Shown: piece after piece, positions 47,810-58,180 of the stretch
How the letters are laid out: each line of letters starts with the position of its first letter
Position numbering within the stretch: the stretch's first letter is position 1
NCBI GenBank assembly: GCA_010645155.1
Contig: CM021312.1
Coordinates: 5,287,158 to 5,351,157, forward strand
Direction of reading: 5' to 3'
Origin: Tigriopus japonicus
Taxonomy: Eukaryota; Arthropoda; Copepoda; Harpacticoida; Harpacticidae
DNA: 64,000 nt
The notes under the pieces: generated by a model
Databases searched by the model: none
Seen by the model: the letters and a program-made list of their open reading frames with translations, nothing else
Told to the model about the DNA's origin: nothing
Program-made: the position numbers and the translations under genes

Positions 47810-48964
47810 TCATTTTTCTGCGGGTTCGGACTTGACTCTTAAAGATGCTTGAAGCTCTTGAATGCGTGTATTTAAACCGGTCAAAGATTGTGCCAAAACC
47901 TCTCTTCGTTCCTCATTAGCTTCCTGATCCCGACCTTCATCTTCAGTTTTTACGTCCATTCTACTCTGAAAAAGATCCAAATACTCTGGCGACGTTCCTT
48001 CTAGTTTCCGGACATGATCTTCCAATGCCTTCAATCGAGCATAAACATCCTTGGGCACGGGTTGTCCTTTGGTCAGAATCAGTTTCTTCTCTAGAACTTG
48101 AAATCGTTCTCGAATTCCATCCGGCAATTGATCTTCCGTGTCCATGGGTTCATTACTATCTTTACTGACACTCTCACTTTTGATTAAAGAGGCATTCTGG
48201 AGCAAAGAAGCGTGATCTCGGGTTGGAGTCTCAGTTTGGGGTCCGATGGCATTCACTACCTGGGTTTGTCTCAAATGCGATGAGCTCCCATTTTGCCTCC
48301 ATAACACAGCATCAGTTCTGGCACATGAGAAATCGTTCGTCTCACTCACATGTCGATTACAGAACTCAAGTACATTCGAATTATTGATTTCATCTCGTTT
48401 CCGTTGGATAAAAGCTTGCATGCGTCGATCAATCTCGGATTTGGGAGCCACAACCTGCACGAACTTGGGATCGATATCGGATTCGCTCTCGGAATTTGAC
48501 TCACCTTCGTCACTTTCCAGAAAGTTCTGTCCTTTCCATTTGCACTCTTTGTTCTCTTTCCACGCATTGGTTTCGCCTTCATAGACCTCTTTTTTCCATA
48601 TTGGAACCGTGGCCTTGAGCTCGTCAATGGCAAAATGGACCGCTTCCAAGGATTCTTGTCGATGTTCCGAAGAAATGGCAATCACAACACTAGCTTCAAT
48701 AACTGGTACAACACCAATGCGGTGATAAATGGCTATGTTGGCAATGTTCCACTTGTCTCTGATTTTGGAGCACAGTTTTTTCAACTCTTTTTCGGCCATG
48801 GGAATGTAGGCCTCATATTCAAGTCTCAACACGGTTTTACCCTCGAAGTTATTTCGAGTGGTCCCAATGAAGAGACTTGTCGCTCCCGTGGATGGTAATG
48901 TCACAAGGTTCGAAATATCCGAAACGTTCAAAGGATCTCCCGTGATTTTGATAAAGTCTGTCAT
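47810..48964 (-). CDS. Mocs2B: Molybdopterin synthase large subunit (MoaE/MOCS2B) with MBIP-like C-terminal extension
   Basis: The N-terminal ~150 residues are a MoaE domain that transfers sulfur to precursor Z in molybdenum-cofactor synthesis: [48 protein letters not shown] and [11 protein letters not shown], where the Lys pair of WKKE is the conserved active-site region. The remaining ~230 residues are hydrophilic with an acidic SESESD patch, a Ser/Thr-rich middle and a C-terminal coiled coil (about 285-384). In arthropods MOCS2B is known to be fused to a region related to MBIP (MAP3K12-binding inhibitory protein), an ATAC acetyltransferase-complex subunit, which fits here. 384 codons, a single exon. 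ATG 48964 has AAAATG context and lies 24 nt after the MOCS2A stop. Confidence 0.93.
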   Translation of the reverse strand: MTDFIKITGDPLNVSDISNLVTLPSTGATSLFIGTTRNNFEGKTVLRLEYEAYIPMAEKELKKLCSKIRDKWNIANIAIYHRIGVVPVIEASVVIAISSEHRQESLEAVHFAIDELKATVPIWKKEVYEGETNAWKENKECKWKGQNFLESDEGESNSESESDIDPKFVQVVAPKSEIDRRMQAFIQRKRDEINNSNVLEFCNRHVSETNDFSCARTDAVLWRQNGSSSHLRQTQVVNAIGPQTETPTRDHASLLQNASLIKSESVSKDSNEPMDTEDQLPDGIRERFQVLEKKLILTKGQPVPKDVYARLKALEDHVRKLEGTSPEYLDLFQSRMDVKTEDEGRDQEANEERREVLAQSLTGLNTRIQELQASLRVKSEPAEK

Positions 48965-48988
48965 TTTGGAACCTTGATTCTAGATTAA

Positions 48989-49246
48989 TTATCCGCCACT
49001 AATAGGAGGAATAATGGCCAATTCGTCTCCGTTCTTTAGATCTAAAACCTGATTATGCTCCACGTAATCTTGGTTTAGAGCTAGGACGAAAGATCGCCTC
49101 AAAATAGTCAAATCAGGACACTTGGCTTCAATTTGGGCCACGAGATCACTGGTTCTTAACTTTGGGACCACGTTTAAAGTCAGTTCATCGGTTCCAGCAA
49201 GTTCTCTGGCCTTGGCGAACAAAAGCACTTTAATACTCACGTTCAT
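48989..49246 (-). CDS. Mocs2A: Molybdopterin synthase small subunit (MoaD/MOCS2A)
   Basis: 85 residues with a ubiquitin-like beta-grasp fold signature: VLLFAKARELAG at the start, then LNQDYV, LKNGDELAIIPPISGG at the end. The C-terminal Gly-Gly is the thiocarboxylated end that inserts into the MOCS2B active site. The frame ends TAA at 48989 and is followed, in the same frame, by a TAG and then the MOCS2B ATG, indicating a bicistronic mRNA as known for human MOCS2 (although there the two frames overlap). Start ATG 49246 is the only one that gives the family length. Confidence 0.95.
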   Translation of the reverse strand: MNVSIKVLLFAKARELAGTDELTLNVVPKLRTSDLVAQIEAKCPDLTILRRSFVLALNQDYVEHNQVLDLKNGDELAIIPPISGG

Positions 49247-49463
49247 GTCCTTGATTTTTCAAAAAAATACTTCATATAAAGTCCCTTTCCTCTGCTTATC
49301 CCATTACCTCATTCGCATCTGTAAGAGATAAAATGATGAGTTCGGTTAAAAGAGTACAAAGTGCATACAAAAAGGTCAGCAACTACTATGTGAGTAAGGT
49401 ACGGAGAGGTATTGTGCACATCGGGTTCTAATCTAGTAGGTTAGTGACTTACAAAGTCTGATT

Positions 49464-50414
49464 TTAGGTCACCACCTCCTGTTGTCTTTGAACACATGAT
49501 CGAAGACAGAGTCTCAAGACAACAGCACTCCATTCATCACGGGAAAGATCATGTTTCTGAAGAGGTCGTAAGTCCACTTTGTTAAACAAGTCCAGCTTTG
49601 GACATCCGTCATAGATCAGACCAAAGAGTCCGTCATGAAGATTTGACTTCTCTTCCAAGTAACTTGATCGAATTGCTCGAAAAAACTCTTGCATGTTGGA
49701 CAGAAACATGAACTTCCTGAGCGAGGGTGTCTCCAAGTATTTGATGGCCACGAACTCGGATTTGTAGATGTGAAGCTTTTCCAAAGTCTGCGATTTGATC
49801 ACCAATTGACTTGATGGACACGAGAAGATGTACAAGCTTTTGAGCTTCTTCAATCCGGCACAGATTTCTTGGATCATGCTTCCACCTTCGGTTTGATTGA
49901 GAACCTTTTGTTGTAACTCAATATGTCGATTGAATGTGATGGACAGAAAAGTTAAGTTCTGAAAGCTTAGCACAATTTTGGAACATCGAAACTGGCCATT
50001 CAGACGGAGTAGATCCAAATTAGCAAAGAGATGTCTCAAACTAGATTGGGACCATTTGACCAGATATTTGAAAATATCCACGTAATGTGGGCTTAAATGG
50101 AGTTTATTGGCTTGATAATCGTTGGAAACCACTTGGGCCGTGATCAAACGCTTTATGTTGAGTCCCAAGATCTGTTCTTTGACAAACATAGCAGGTTCTC
50201 GATTGGATAATGTGGTAATTGGAATGGCTCTTGAACTCAGGAACTGGAATTTGCTCTCGCTCACAGGAATATGCAATCCGATTGGAATATTGTAGGCCAC
50301 ATGTCGGAACAAGGAGCATACTTGAGCGAGTTCGACCAATCGATTAAGATCTGGATGAAGTAATTGGAAAATGTCCTCCAAGATCTCTGGCGGGAGGTCT
50401 AAAATGGAGGCCAT
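49464..50414 (-). CDS. F-box protein
   Basis: 316 residues in one exon. Residues about 3-45 form an F-box (ILDLPPEILEDIFQLLHPD, then LAQVCSLFRHVA), which binds Skp1 in SCF ubiquitin ligases. The remainder is Leu-rich with loosely repeated segments such as LTFLSITF, LKSLYIFSC and LEKLHIYKS, spaced like irregular leucine-rich repeats that would recruit substrate. The substrate is unknown. Its 3' end lies 217 bp from the MOCS2A start, and its ATG is 127 bp downstream of the kinase stop, so three transcription units are tightly packed on the same strand. Confidence 0.85.
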   Translation of the reverse strand: MASILDLPPEILEDIFQLLHPDLNRLVELAQVCSLFRHVAYNIPIGLHIPVSESKFQFLSSRAIPITTLSNREPAMFVKEQILGLNIKRLITAQVVSNDYQANKLHLSPHYVDIFKYLVKWSQSSLRHLFANLDLLRLNGQFRCSKIVLSFQNLTFLSITFNRHIELQQKVLNQTEGGSMIQEICAGLKKLKSLYIFSCPSSQLVIKSQTLEKLHIYKSEFVAIKYLETPSLRKFMFLSNMQEFFRAIRSSYLEEKSNLHDGLFGLIYDGCPKLDLFNKVDLRPLQKHDLSRDEWSAVVLRLCLRSCVQRQQEVVT

Positions 50415-50540
50415 ACTCCTCGATGAAACCTATTTCGAAACGATACCTTGGTAAAAAGCACGCATTATCGAAAACATTCGGACGACACCACGAATGCAAG
50501 AAACAAAACAAAACTGGCCGATTTAGGATGGATCACACGG

Positions 50541-51782
50541 TCAATTCAAGAACGGGTGTTTCAGGAGGGTTTGTAGATCGGCTCTTTCTTCGGGATTCTT
50601 GATCAAGCACATTCTCATCGTCTCCAACAGATTCGGATCGTTCACGGGTTCAAATTCGACTGGAGTATCCGGATCAATTAAGGCCTTGAACTTCCCCAAC
50701 TTTCCCCCGGGAACTCCGGAAAATGGAGCCGCACCCTGGTACACTAATTGATGAAGGATAACTCCTAAAGCCCAAATGTCTGATTTGTAGCCTACTTTAA
50801 TATGATATTGCCGACCTTTCATGGCCTCCCAATCGATGGCACCTTCTTCGACAACGAAGTAGGCAAAAGATTCGGGACTGATATAAGCCTTGGTGCCAAC
50901 CACACAATCCCGAATGAGATATTCTTCACCTGGAGGAAGTTCTCCGGCGAATCCAAAGTCAATCAGTTTCAATTGCCCTCGAACCAAAATAAAGTTGCTG
51001 GGCTTCAAATCGGCGTGTACGATCCCTTTTTCATGAACCACCAAAACGGATTCCAGCATTTGTTCCCAAAAATATCGCAATTTGGACGGGGTCAATCTCT
51101 CTTTGTGATTGAGTTGATTCAAAATCGAGGACAAATCACATTCGCCCCGTTCCATTAAGATATACAAGCTCTCTTCACCGTTCGATCGAGTGGCATGTTC
51201 GTAATCAATCAATTGGATCACGTGTTCTGAGCCTCGGAACTTGAGTAAGAACTCGATTTCTTTGAGCAAATCCCCTTTCAGTGATGCCTCTAAACCCGTG
51301 AGCTCCACCACTTTTAAGGCTCGCAAAGTCTTGTCCGTATCAAAGACCTCATAAACCGTGGAATAGCCTCCTTCACCAATGATCCTCAAGGACGTGAAAG
51401 TAACCCCATTGATCTCGAACTTCAAATTCGTCAGAGCATCCGTCACTTTGGCCTTGGCCAATTTCGACCTCAAAGTACTCCAGGAGACCGCATTATCGAG
51501 CACATAAGATGGTTGAGCGGCTCCAACAGGACCCATGGAACTCAAGAGATCATTGGTACTTCGCGATTTCCGGCGTGTTTCCAAAACTTCTCGTTTAGAG
51601 TTGTACACAAATCGGTGGAGCCATAAAACCGGCCCCAATTTATGCCCACCATGCTCGGTCACCGTCACCTCTAATTCTTCTGTGGTCTCAGATTGGATCT
51701 GACTCTCCGATTCGGACTCGACGGGTGGGGCTGAAGACACGCCTATCTTGGGTAAGCGTTCGAACTGTCCGAGGTTCTTGAC
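50541..51782 (-). CDS. Protein kinase related to Mps1/TTK (spindle checkpoint), 3' exon
   Basis: A complete kinase domain at about residues 128-413 of this exon: Gly-loop GEGGYSTV, ATP Lys in RALKVV, catalytic loop VHADLKPSNFILV, metal-binding DFG in LKLIDFGFAG, activation segment VGTKAYISPE, then GYKSDIWALGVILHQLVYQGAAPF and LLKHPFLN. The HADLKPSNF and LKLIDFG context and the C-lobe resemble TTK/Mps1, a dual-specificity checkpoint kinase. The frame is open upstream to a likely acceptor (AATCAG, exon from 51782) with no ATG before the kinase-proximal Met, so at least one 5' exon is needed; see 52206-52424. The N-terminal part here is Ser/Glu-rich and low complexity. Shorter than vertebrate TTK (about 850 residues). 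Confidence 0.8.
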   Translation of the reverse strand, partial: VKNLGQFERLPKIGVSSAPPVESESESQIQSETTEELEVTVTEHGGHKLGPVLWLHRFVYNSKREVLETRRKSRSTNDLLSSMGPVGAAQPSYVLDNAVSWSTLRSKLAKAKVTDALTNLKFEINGVTFTSLRIIGEGGYSTVYEVFDTDKTLRALKVVELTGLEASLKGDLLKEIEFLLKFRGSEHVIQLIDYEHATRSNGEESLYILMERGECDLSSILNQLNHKERLTPSKLRYFWEQMLESVLVVHEKGIVHADLKPSNFILVRGQLKLIDFGFAGELPPGEEYLIRDCVVGTKAYISPESFAYFVVEEGAIDWEAMKGRQYHIKVGYKSDIWALGVILHQLVYQGAAPFSGVPGGKLGKFKALIDPDTPVEFEPVNDPNLLETMRMCLIKNPEERADLQTLLKHPFLN

Positions 51783-52205
51783 CTGATTATTTTACTCATG
51801 ATTTCCAAGGCCGCGATTATAAAAGAAGCAAAATTCACCCAAGTCAGGGATACAGATTTCTGGCAATTTAACTATAGGTTTATCCATGATAAAATGCAAA
51901 TTTTACGCAAAAAGTAATTAACACATAAATCCAAAAAAGAACTGATATTTTAGTCTGATAATTTATTTTGCTTTAAAGTTTTGGTTTTTAGTCAGAAGTT
52001 CGACAATTTTTAGGCTGATGCTCGAAAATGTCAAGTAAAACCATACATTGTTGAATAGATTAATAAAACTAGAAAATATTTTTAGGGGTTATTGTGGTTG
52101 AATGAAAAGTTTAACCTCTACCTAAAACTACTACCACTACCCTCTAATATTTTAAACCCATAAAAATCAAAACATGGTTGGAAATCATGAGGAAGTGCGG
52201 CTGAC

Positions 52206-52424
52206 CTCGTTAGTTTTGGATTTACGGCGATGGACCAACTTCTGATTGCGCGATATCTCCGGCAACATCCGATTTCGTGCAGCTTTTTCTATATTCGGTC
52301 GCTTCCGACCCAAATATTTCAATCGTGGACGATGAAAATTGCCATAATTGAAGTAGGAAGATCTTTTCTCGGGTGAATTTCGCACCATGGTCAAGAATGG
52401 AGGTCGAGCGTCCATGACGGACAT
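52206..52424 (-). CDS. Candidate 5' exon of the Mps1-like kinase gene
   Basis: ATG 52424 opens 73 codons, basic and proline-containing (MDARPPFLTMVRNSPEKRSS, NFHRPRLKYLGRKRPN), in phase 0 with the kinase exon at 51782 if spliced. The join needs a weak donor (GTCAGC). A better donor (GTAAAT) a little upstream would give phase 1 and break the frame. It could instead be an independent small exon or chance ORF. Confidence 0.35.
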
Positions 52425-53640
52425 GGATATCCATTCAACTGAGTCCAAGAAACATGATGGTACAAGATGATCCCAATCAAAGATGAGAAGATGGCGTGAT
52501 ATTGGACATCAATCCATGGATCGAGATAAAAAAAACTACCCTAGGACAATGGAAGATGGACAGAGGGAAGAAAAGGAGGGAAGGGCCGGCCAAAAGAAAA
52601 GAATTCGATTCGTGGCATTGGTCCTAACATAGGATTGGATGTACTTACCTTTGGAAATGGAGTACTAGCTTTGGAGGAACGTCACGTTATGTATGTGCAG
52701 TCTGTTCTGCTTTGGATTTGGAACAAAAACACTTGAAATCGGCCAGTGTTGCCAATATGAGAGGTAAAAAGGGGCCAAGCTGGAAATTTGTGGAATGATA
52801 AATATACCGCCTTTTGTCCGTATGTGAAGCTTTATATGTTGAATATGGAAATTGAGAAAGGCTTGGTAATGGGACCTTCATTTGGACATGGAAAATAAGG
52901 GAATGAATTTGAGGAAATTAAGGTTGTGTTATCATACGCAAATTTTGATGACGTATGAATTGTTATTCAGCAATCTTGATAAATAATAGAGGCTTTTAAC
53001 TTTATTCAGATGAGGAATTAAGTAAGCATGAGCAAACACTTTTCAATCATTTCCATCAACATTTGTTTGTCTGAATTCTTTGGTACCAAATTTGAAAAAT
53101 GAATAGCCATAGTTTGGCACATCCAATGCTAAAAAGACATCTATAACATCACATTTTGGCTGAGATATTTTGGTTTCAAACGCATACACTTGCCAATTAT
53201 GGCAGGCTGGTTAAATATAAAAAACTTACTCTGCAACATGTCATGAAGTTTCGATAAAAAGGCCAGAAACTGTGGATTGGCAATTCCCGCCGATCAATTA
53301 AACAACAAGGCTCACGGTGCCATCTATTTATGTTTTTAAGTGATTCAAAGTTACACTTTTTTAGGAACACTGCGTATTTGTGATTATACACTTTGTAAGG
53401 TATCATTTTTTACGTGAAACTGCCCCTGAGACGATTTTGAAGCCTATTACTGATAAATTTGGAAGGTTATGGCATTTAGACGTGGTTCAATATTGTCACT
53501 CAACATGTCCACAACTGAATAACTTTGAGCACTGCCAAGGGTTTTCAAGTTGTTTGCATTGTTATGTGATGCACATTAGGCCTCGAGCCTCTTACTACTC
53601 GGAGGATCAAATTTGATCTTATCATGTTGTTTAAAATATT
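52425..53640. other. Gene-free stretch
   Basis: Probably includes the promoter of the minus-strand gene cluster. No further exon or repeat terminus is clear. Confidence 0.35.
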
Positions 53641-53759
53641 GCACTTTGAGGTTCCGTTGTTCTTCAATCATCAGGGGAAACCTAATTTCATCTACGGTAT
53701 GTTTACAACACAATGACGCGGACTACTAGATCGATAGATTAGAAATTGTTATGGAAACC

Positions 53760-53910
53760 TCGTGCTAAGATTTTATGCCATGTTAACATGTTCTTTGTGA
53801 GAGTGGTTCCACAATGGAACTTACTCCCTCTTTCAGAACGTGAAGCGACTTCACTACCCGTTTTCCGTAAAGGATTAGAGACGTCAATGACTTGTGTGAC
53901 CCCTTCTTAA
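53760..53910 (+). pseudogene. LINE ORF2 C-terminal scrap
   Basis: Encodes MFFVRVVPQWNLLPLSEREA then SLPVFRKGLE, matching the usual end of CR1/jockey-type ORF2 (FxxRVVxxWNxLPxxVxxAxSLxxFKxxLD). AT-rich sequence with AATAAACAAT follows near 54050, as at a LINE 3' end. Upstream homology fades, so it is a 5'-truncated copy. Confidence 0.7.
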
Positions 53911-54221
53911 AATGGATTTGCTATGTTTCGAGCTCGCCCTTTTAGTTTACTTTTTCATCTCTTTATCTCTGTTTTTACTCTTATTTAACCTTTATCATAT
54001 TTACCCTATACTCAATCATACACTTTATGTGTTCTGAATGGGAATCAACAATAAACAATATTACATTGAATTGTTATCTTTACCTAAAGAAGTTCATGGG
54101 ACCTTTACCTGTAACTAGCGACCATTACAACCATTCTGAATTTTGAATCTATTAAGTGTAATTTGATTGTTGGAAGTAACTAGCAAGAGCAATGAATCAA
54201 ATACATTGAGTTCTTTTAAAT

Positions 54222-55299
54222 ACTAGAGGAAGTGCATGCCTAAAAATGTGTCTCTGGTTGCCAACTGTTGAGGGGGCAAAATTTGCGGGAAATCTGAAAT
54301 GAGTGACCAGACATACAAATGCCAACCATACCATACAAATATTGTAGTTTTTTAAATAAGGTCTTAAAAATATTCCTGACTAATGCATTCTTGAATACTC
54401 AAAAGTGAAATGTGGTGCAGGATCACTTTTTTGGCTAGCATTTCCATACCCACAAGCCAAAGACAGTAGCATTGCTGAGCTTGGAAATTCGGTTTATTTT
54501 GGCTTACTTCAAATGGTAATTCTTTGCTACATCAAAGGGCAATTTTGATTAAAATTATGCTATAATATTTTTGAGCCTTTTCTGAGGGCATCTTAAAATT
54601 TTATAAAATTTTGCAGATGATTCATTGAATATTTGTATGCTTTTTTCCTCTTCAAGTCCATTTCAGGATCCTCTGCTTAATGTAGCTTGAAGGATGCTAT
54701 TTGTTTGGCCAATCCTTATTGATAAGTTTGGCCACCCTCATTGTCTGCTCAACAGTTGTGAGGGCGACATTTTCCCTTTGATCAATTATTAACCACAAGA
54801 TAGCGTGCAAGCTTAAGTCAAGTTGATTTGGCAAGCAGAGCGGAATGCGTTGAATTTATGAGGAAAATGTCGCCATCAAAACTGTTGAGTGGGCAATTAG
54901 TGTGACCAAACATGCGAATCAAGACCAACTTTTTAAAACTTGTTCTTGAAGCCACAAGTTATTTTTTGTCCATAAATGTATTGGATTAACCCTAAATAAC
55001 GCAAAACCTTTGATTTGTGTTCTTCCTACCAGTGACTTATTCAATGTATTGGCAAAAGAGTTCCTAGTTGTAGTATTCAAATCCAAGGCATGGTCAACTA
55101 GTAACGTCTTCAGTTCTTTCATGAAGTGACCACTAGCAATAACAAATAATGACCCAAAAGCATTACCGAATTCCACATTTGATTCGTCAATTGCATGCTT
55201 GACGTTTGCCTGGTCACACATTTCAAATGTTCCCGCACTTTTGTCCGCTCAACAGTTGGCGACTGGAGATACATTTTTAGGCTTACACTCCCTCTAGTA
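54222..55299. mobile_element. Inverted-repeat DNA element, about 1.08 kb, with nested inverted repeats
   Basis: The left end (CTAGAGGAAGTG...GCCTAAAAATGTGTCTC...GCCAACTGTTGAG) is repeated in inverse at the right end over roughly 100 bp, with TA on both sides. Inside, 54743-54775 and 54862-54894 form another inverted pair. A further degenerate end (GCACTCCATCTAGTATTAAC) lies near 55376, so two related elements may be juxtaposed. No transposase recognised; the short minus-strand ORFs are not convincing. Confidence 0.75.
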
Positions 55300-55882
55300 T
55301 TAATAGATCTCAATGCATTATCCTCACAAATTCAACGCATTCCACCCACTTGGCAAATCAGCCCGACCAAAGCTTGCACTCCATCTAGTATTAACAAACG
55401 ATCTATGGGCCAGACGGGTAGGCAAAAAGTTGGGAATGTGTATCTGTTCTGATGGTACTAAAACTTGCCCAAACTGGTTTGACAATTACTGTCAAACTGA
55501 AATATTAAGAATATTATCTCACAGTGTAGCTTGATTGCTTGATTAATTAATTGGTTTGCTATCCTATGTTTTTGGGTGTAAATACTTATTTCTGGGTCTT
55601 GAAAGGAAAACAACCGGCCTGTAAAGTCGAAATATGAAGATTGTCTCAATGTAAGTTGTCGACGATTCATGTGCAAAAGTGTGTTATAAGCAGGATTGGT
55701 ATGGGAATTATCCCAAGGATCCCGGGATAAACGGGATCTCGTTAGAAAAACGGGATATGCGGGATCTTCCATTATTTTTTAACTAAAAAATATTTTTACA
55801 GGATCACGGCGCGAGATTTTCTGACTGAAAACGGGGTTTAAAAAAAATGTGAAAGCTGTCAAGCAATCAAAATGTCAAAAAA

Positions 55883-56458
55883 ATGAAAAAAAAATCACTG
55901 TCAATGATATTGAAACTTCATCAAAGTACATGTTTCCATTCACTAGACTTCCAAGGACACAAGTCAAAATCATGCTATTTGTACCCTCATATAAAAATCG
56001 AAAATCCCAGAAATCAATCAAACCTTATCATCAAAGTTTATCTTCATTTTTGTGTGCACTTCTTTATGCATTTTTGGTCGTTTTATTTGCACGGAAAGTG
56101 CACCCCTAGCTATAAGACTAAAACGAGTCTCAATTTGGACGGTTCTCAAAATAATGGAAATATAAATAATGTACAAAGTATGGAAGATCACTTAAGTTCA
56201 ACATTTGGAAAAAAAACCTTTAAGCGCCATTGTCATTTCCCAAAAAACGCCTCTTTTAACACTCAAAACACTCACAACATCAAAAAACGGTATCCAGACA
56301 GTCTAAGTTCACAAGAACGACAAAGACTTCAATTTAGCAAAAATATGCAAAAGTTACTTTCAGGGGGATTGTATAATCTAAAAAAGGACTTGAGCAAGCC
56401 TGGTGCTACTACAAAAATAGGACTTAATAGTGATCCAAAAAAAAAACTAATCGAATGA
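55883..56458 (+). CDS. Unrecognised ORF, 191 codons
   Basis: ATG 55883 to TGA 56456. The first ~70 residues are hydrophobic/aromatic and look like read-through of repetitive AT-rich DNA. The C-terminal half is Lys/Ser/Asn-rich (LSSQERQRLQFSKNMQKLL) and more protein-like. No family is recognised, no splice structure or promoter is evident, and the base composition equals the surroundings, so this may be chance or a transposon relic. Confidence 0.2.
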   Translation: MKKKSLSMILKLHQSTCFHSLDFQGHKSKSCYLYPHIKIENPRNQSNLIIKVYLHFCVHFFMHFWSFYLHGKCTPSYKTKTSLNLDGSQNNGNINNVQSMEDHLSSTFGKKTFKRHCHFPKNASFNTQNTHNIKKRYPDSLSSQERQRLQFSKNMQKLLSGGLYNLKKDLSKPGATTKIGLNSDPKKKLIE

Positions 56459-58142
56459 TGCATAGTTGTTCAGTTGAGTCCATAGCATTACATCAATATT
56501 TCAAAACGTTTCCCGCAAAGATAATTGAAATGGGCCCCCAATCAATGACAAACTGTACCTTTCGAATGTCAACCATGATGACTATTTCTCAAAACTGTAT
56601 CCAATGAGTAAAAGCTCGCAATAAAGATCATTATTAATAAAAAATAATTTTCTGCTTATTTCTGGAACGTATGATTTTATGCATCTCATTTTCTAGCTAA
56701 TAACCTGAGCATACTGTCAGCCAGGTGTAAGCAGAGTTATCTAAATATAAAATAGCAATCACTTCCAGGTACCTAGACTCGTTGAATACTCGTTAAAATT
56801 GAAATGCCTTGAATTTGCCAAATTGGCTGAGCAATTCAGAACCCACAGTCACTTTTACCGCAAACGGTATGATTTAAAACGCTCGCTTGAGGAAACTTTG
56901 TAGATGTCCCATTGAAGTGGAGTTTAACATTGAAACTTAATCACTCACAGGTACTTAACATATTTCTGGAATTTTTCAAAATTTCTGATCAAACCACACC
57001 ATGAGAAAAGTCGTGATTGTTTTGCTTAGAAAGATTATTTTCCCCTTTTCCCCTTCCCCTAAGCTTACGAATATCTAAAAAAATTCCAAAATATATCAAA
57101 AACTTCACCTGAGTATAAAAAGCAAAGAGGTCAATTAAGTTTTGAAAAATAAATAAATAAAGGCCCAGAGGGTCAATACAGACCCATTGGTTACCATTAC
57201 AACGTCCCAAGTGTGACCGTTTTATGGTTAGAGAGTTAAAAAAGTAAACTGTCTCATTTTTATTTTTGGTCTTATTTGCATTTTTTTTTAATTGCTGCTA
57301 ATTTTGTCAAAAAACGACGAAAAAAATGATGGCGGTGTGGAAATTGAATTTTATTTAACAAAGTTGCACTTGCAAAATGTTGCATTTGTCCTCTCTTTTT
57401 TCCAAGTTTTACCTGCATTTTTGGGCTTCTACTTTTCTTTTTTCTGCCCTACACATTGTCAGCATATGGGAACGAATCCGATTGGGCCATGAGTGTGCTC
57501 AGCATCGGATGGGATCACTTTGGAGGTCGGTTGACTTGAATAAATGGTACTTGAAAGCTCAGTAAAACGAATGTAGTTATGTTCAAAAAAATTCTATGAG
57601 ACCCCATATGAGTCTTATATAATCTGATCTGGATCTGAGCCGGCTTCAAAATTTTGATTTCAGTTTGGAACCAAACCAGTTCAATCTAAAAAGTCGCTAA
57701 ACTGATCTTGACCCAGAATCAAAAAATCTTCGTGTGACACATTTGTACAAACATGTTTTGCATTTTATTGCATTTTTTCCATTTTATTCGCATATTTTTG
57801 CTCTTCTATTTGCATTTTTGAAATTTCATTTATATGTTTGTGTCATTTTTATGAAATGTTTTTTTTTATATTTTCCACTCTGTTTATTTGCAATTTATTT
57901 ACCACTCTATTTATGATGCTTTTAACTATCTGAAATTTGAAAATGATTTGTGAAATCATCACGAGCGATCGCCAAATTTAAATTTCACAGATTAAAGCTG
58001 AAATGTGGGCCTTATTTGCTGTTAACTTTGTCAGCTTTTTCCAACTGTCATTAAAACTCAATACTTTGTCACCAACGGATCAACAAATGGGCGGGTATCA
58101 TTTCCGTTTGTGGGCCTTTTCAGATTTTGTTGTGCTTGCATA

Positions 58143-58148
58143 TTTATT
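58143..58148 (-). terminator. Poly(A) signal AATAAA of the carbonic-anhydrase-related gene
   Basis: AAATAAAT on the minus strand, 33-38 nt past the TAG stop at 58181. Confidence 0.6.
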
Positions 58149-58180
58149 TGAAGTGATTGTCATGCGTGACAAGACAAATT

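Larger units (their letters stand above)
55300..58180. other. AT-rich intergenic region
   Basis: Contains a GGGAT-rich patch near 55700-55760 (GGATCCCGGGATAAACGGGATC) and TTTATTTGCATTTTT-like low-complexity runs near 57250-57900. One longer plus-strand ORF is listed separately. No other gene is supported. Confidence 0.35.
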
